Shown: one piece after another, positions 5,812-6,334 of the stretch
Layout: each line of letters starts with the position of its first letter
Numbering within the stretch: position 1 is the first letter of the stretch
Assembly (NCBI GenBank): GCA_016218905.1
Contig: JACRCS010000512.1
Span: 1 to 6,334 of the forward strand
Reading direction: 5' to 3'
DNA from: Deltaproteobacteria bacterium
Lineage (GTDB): Bacteria; Desulfobacterota_C; Deferrisomatia; Deferrisomatales; JACRMM01
Length of the DNA stretch: 6,334 bases
Position numbers and translations under genes: made by a program
Notes under the pieces: generated by a model
What the model was told of the DNA's origin: nothing
The model's input: the letters and a program-made list of their open reading frames with translations, nothing else
Database searches by the model: none

Positions 5812-6334
5812 AGGACCTCACCTGCACGTGCGTATCCCGGTTGGACGGAGTGCCGGCCGAGGACCTGCGACGGCTCTTTCCAGAGCCTTCCAGCACGGCC
5901 CCTCTCCTTTCTCTCTTGCAGGAATCGGGTGTGGACGGCTTTGACCTGCGGAGTATCGTGGTGTTCCAGGAAAGGGCTCCGATCCTCTTGTTGCCTTTGT
6001 TTGAGTGCCGTTTTGATTTGTCCCTTTTTGCGAAGGGGTGGATCCAAGAATCGCTGAGAACGGCCGCCCGTCTCATCCCCTCCGTTTTTAGTCCGCGTGT
6101 CTTGGGTGTGGGATTATTAGAAGGGGGATGGAGCGAAATCGGTCTTTCTCCTCGAATCGATGCGACCACCGTCGAGGAGGCATGGGCAATGGCCCTGTGC
6201 ACGTTACAGACGCTTGCAACTGATCTAAAGAGCGACCTCGTGTTCTTTTACAACTTCAATGATGACGGCAATCTTCCCGGTGAAGTCTTCAGAAAATTTC
6301 ACCGGGTAGGATGGGCGCCCGGCGGCAGATTGCC
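5808..6334 (+). CDS. Possible GNAT/FemAB-like acyltransferase-fold protein, 3' end missing
   Basis: An open frame runs to the right edge without a stop (175 complete codons) and continues beyond the window. The start is set at GTG 5808, whose GTGA overlaps the stop of the transferase gene exactly as at the previous junction. GTG 5775 is a plausible alternative, with a purine-rich leader (5765-5774) directly before it and 11 more residues. The protein is soluble-looking, with no signal peptide or membrane segment. It includes FDLRSIVVFQERAPILLLPLF, then a region around GVGLLEGGWSEIGLSP and FFYNFNDDG. The strand-rich layout with a W-S-E-I-G element resembles acyl-CoA N-acyltransferase (GNAT or FemAB-like) proteins, but I see no decisive motif. 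If that is right it could transfer an acyl group, perhaps the synthase product, to an amine; this is inference. GC content is visibly lower than in its neighbours. Confidence 0.75.
   Translation, partial: MKDLTCTCVSRLDGVPAEDLRRLFPEPSSTAPLLSLLQESGVDGFDLRSIVVFQERAPILLLPLFECRFDLSLFAKGWIQESLRTAARLIPSVFSPRVLGVGLLEGGWSEIGLSPRIDATTVEEAWAMALCTLQTLATDLKSDLVFFYNFNDDGNLPGEVFRKFHRVGWAPGGRL

Noticed and set aside
5642..6202. 186-codon open frame on the - strand
   Set aside because: It lies across the end of the transferase and the start of the third gene, is basic and Ser/Arg-rich, and lacks motifs. The + strand frame with the GTGA overlap is the better gene.
1..6334. CRISPR array, tRNA/rRNA, insertion sequence, terminator
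   Set aside because: No spaced direct repeats, RNA gene signatures, transposase motifs or GC hairpins with T-runs in a non-coding position were found. The window has no intergenic space.

Overview
The window is GC-rich bacterial DNA. By eye on sampled lines, GC is about 60% in the first 2 kb, about 70% from 2.5 to 5 kb, and about 52% after 5.9 kb. It is fully coding on the + strand, with GTG starts and genes that overlap by 4 bp. No ribosomal, housekeeping or mobile-element marker is present, so the organism cannot be named. The gene order and protein style resemble iterative lipid or polyketide synthase loci of Desulfobacterota, Myxococcota and cyanobacteria. That placement is inference only.

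Region 1 (2..5062) is the 3' portion of a large multidomain type I polyketide/fatty-acid synthase that begins upstream of the window. Its domain order is ketosynthase (C-terminal part) - acyltransferase - helical linker - acyl carrier protein - ketoreductase - double-hotdog dehydratase. This is the order of iterative secondary-lipid synthases (PfaA of the polyunsaturated fatty acid synthases, HglE of heterocyst glycolipids) and of enediyne PKSs, not of modular assembly lines. Several signature residues differ from the textbook: RSS at the carrier serine, HxxxTxxxxP and a Glu in the dehydratase, and HATST in the ketosynthase.

Region 2 (5059..5811) is an Sfp-type 4'-phosphopantetheinyl transferase. 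Its GTG start overlaps the PKS stop in a GTGA. It is the obvious candidate to install the phosphopantetheine arm on the PKS carrier domain. In enediyne PKSs the equivalent domain is fused to the C-terminus, whereas here it is a separate gene at the same position.

Region 3 (5808..>6334) is a third open frame, again overlapping by GTGA and running off the window. It has no certain assignment but looks like a GNAT/FemAB-like acyl-CoA N-acyltransferase fold protein. Its base composition is clearly lower in GC.

Taken together this is a tightly coupled, operon-like series: an iterative synthase makes an acyl/polyketide chain by condensation, ketoreduction and dehydration with no enoylreductase in view; a dedicated transferase activates its carrier; and a possible acyl-transfer protein follows. 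The product cannot be deduced from this window. There is no intergenic stretch, RNA gene, mobile element, CRISPR array or terminator that can be supported.
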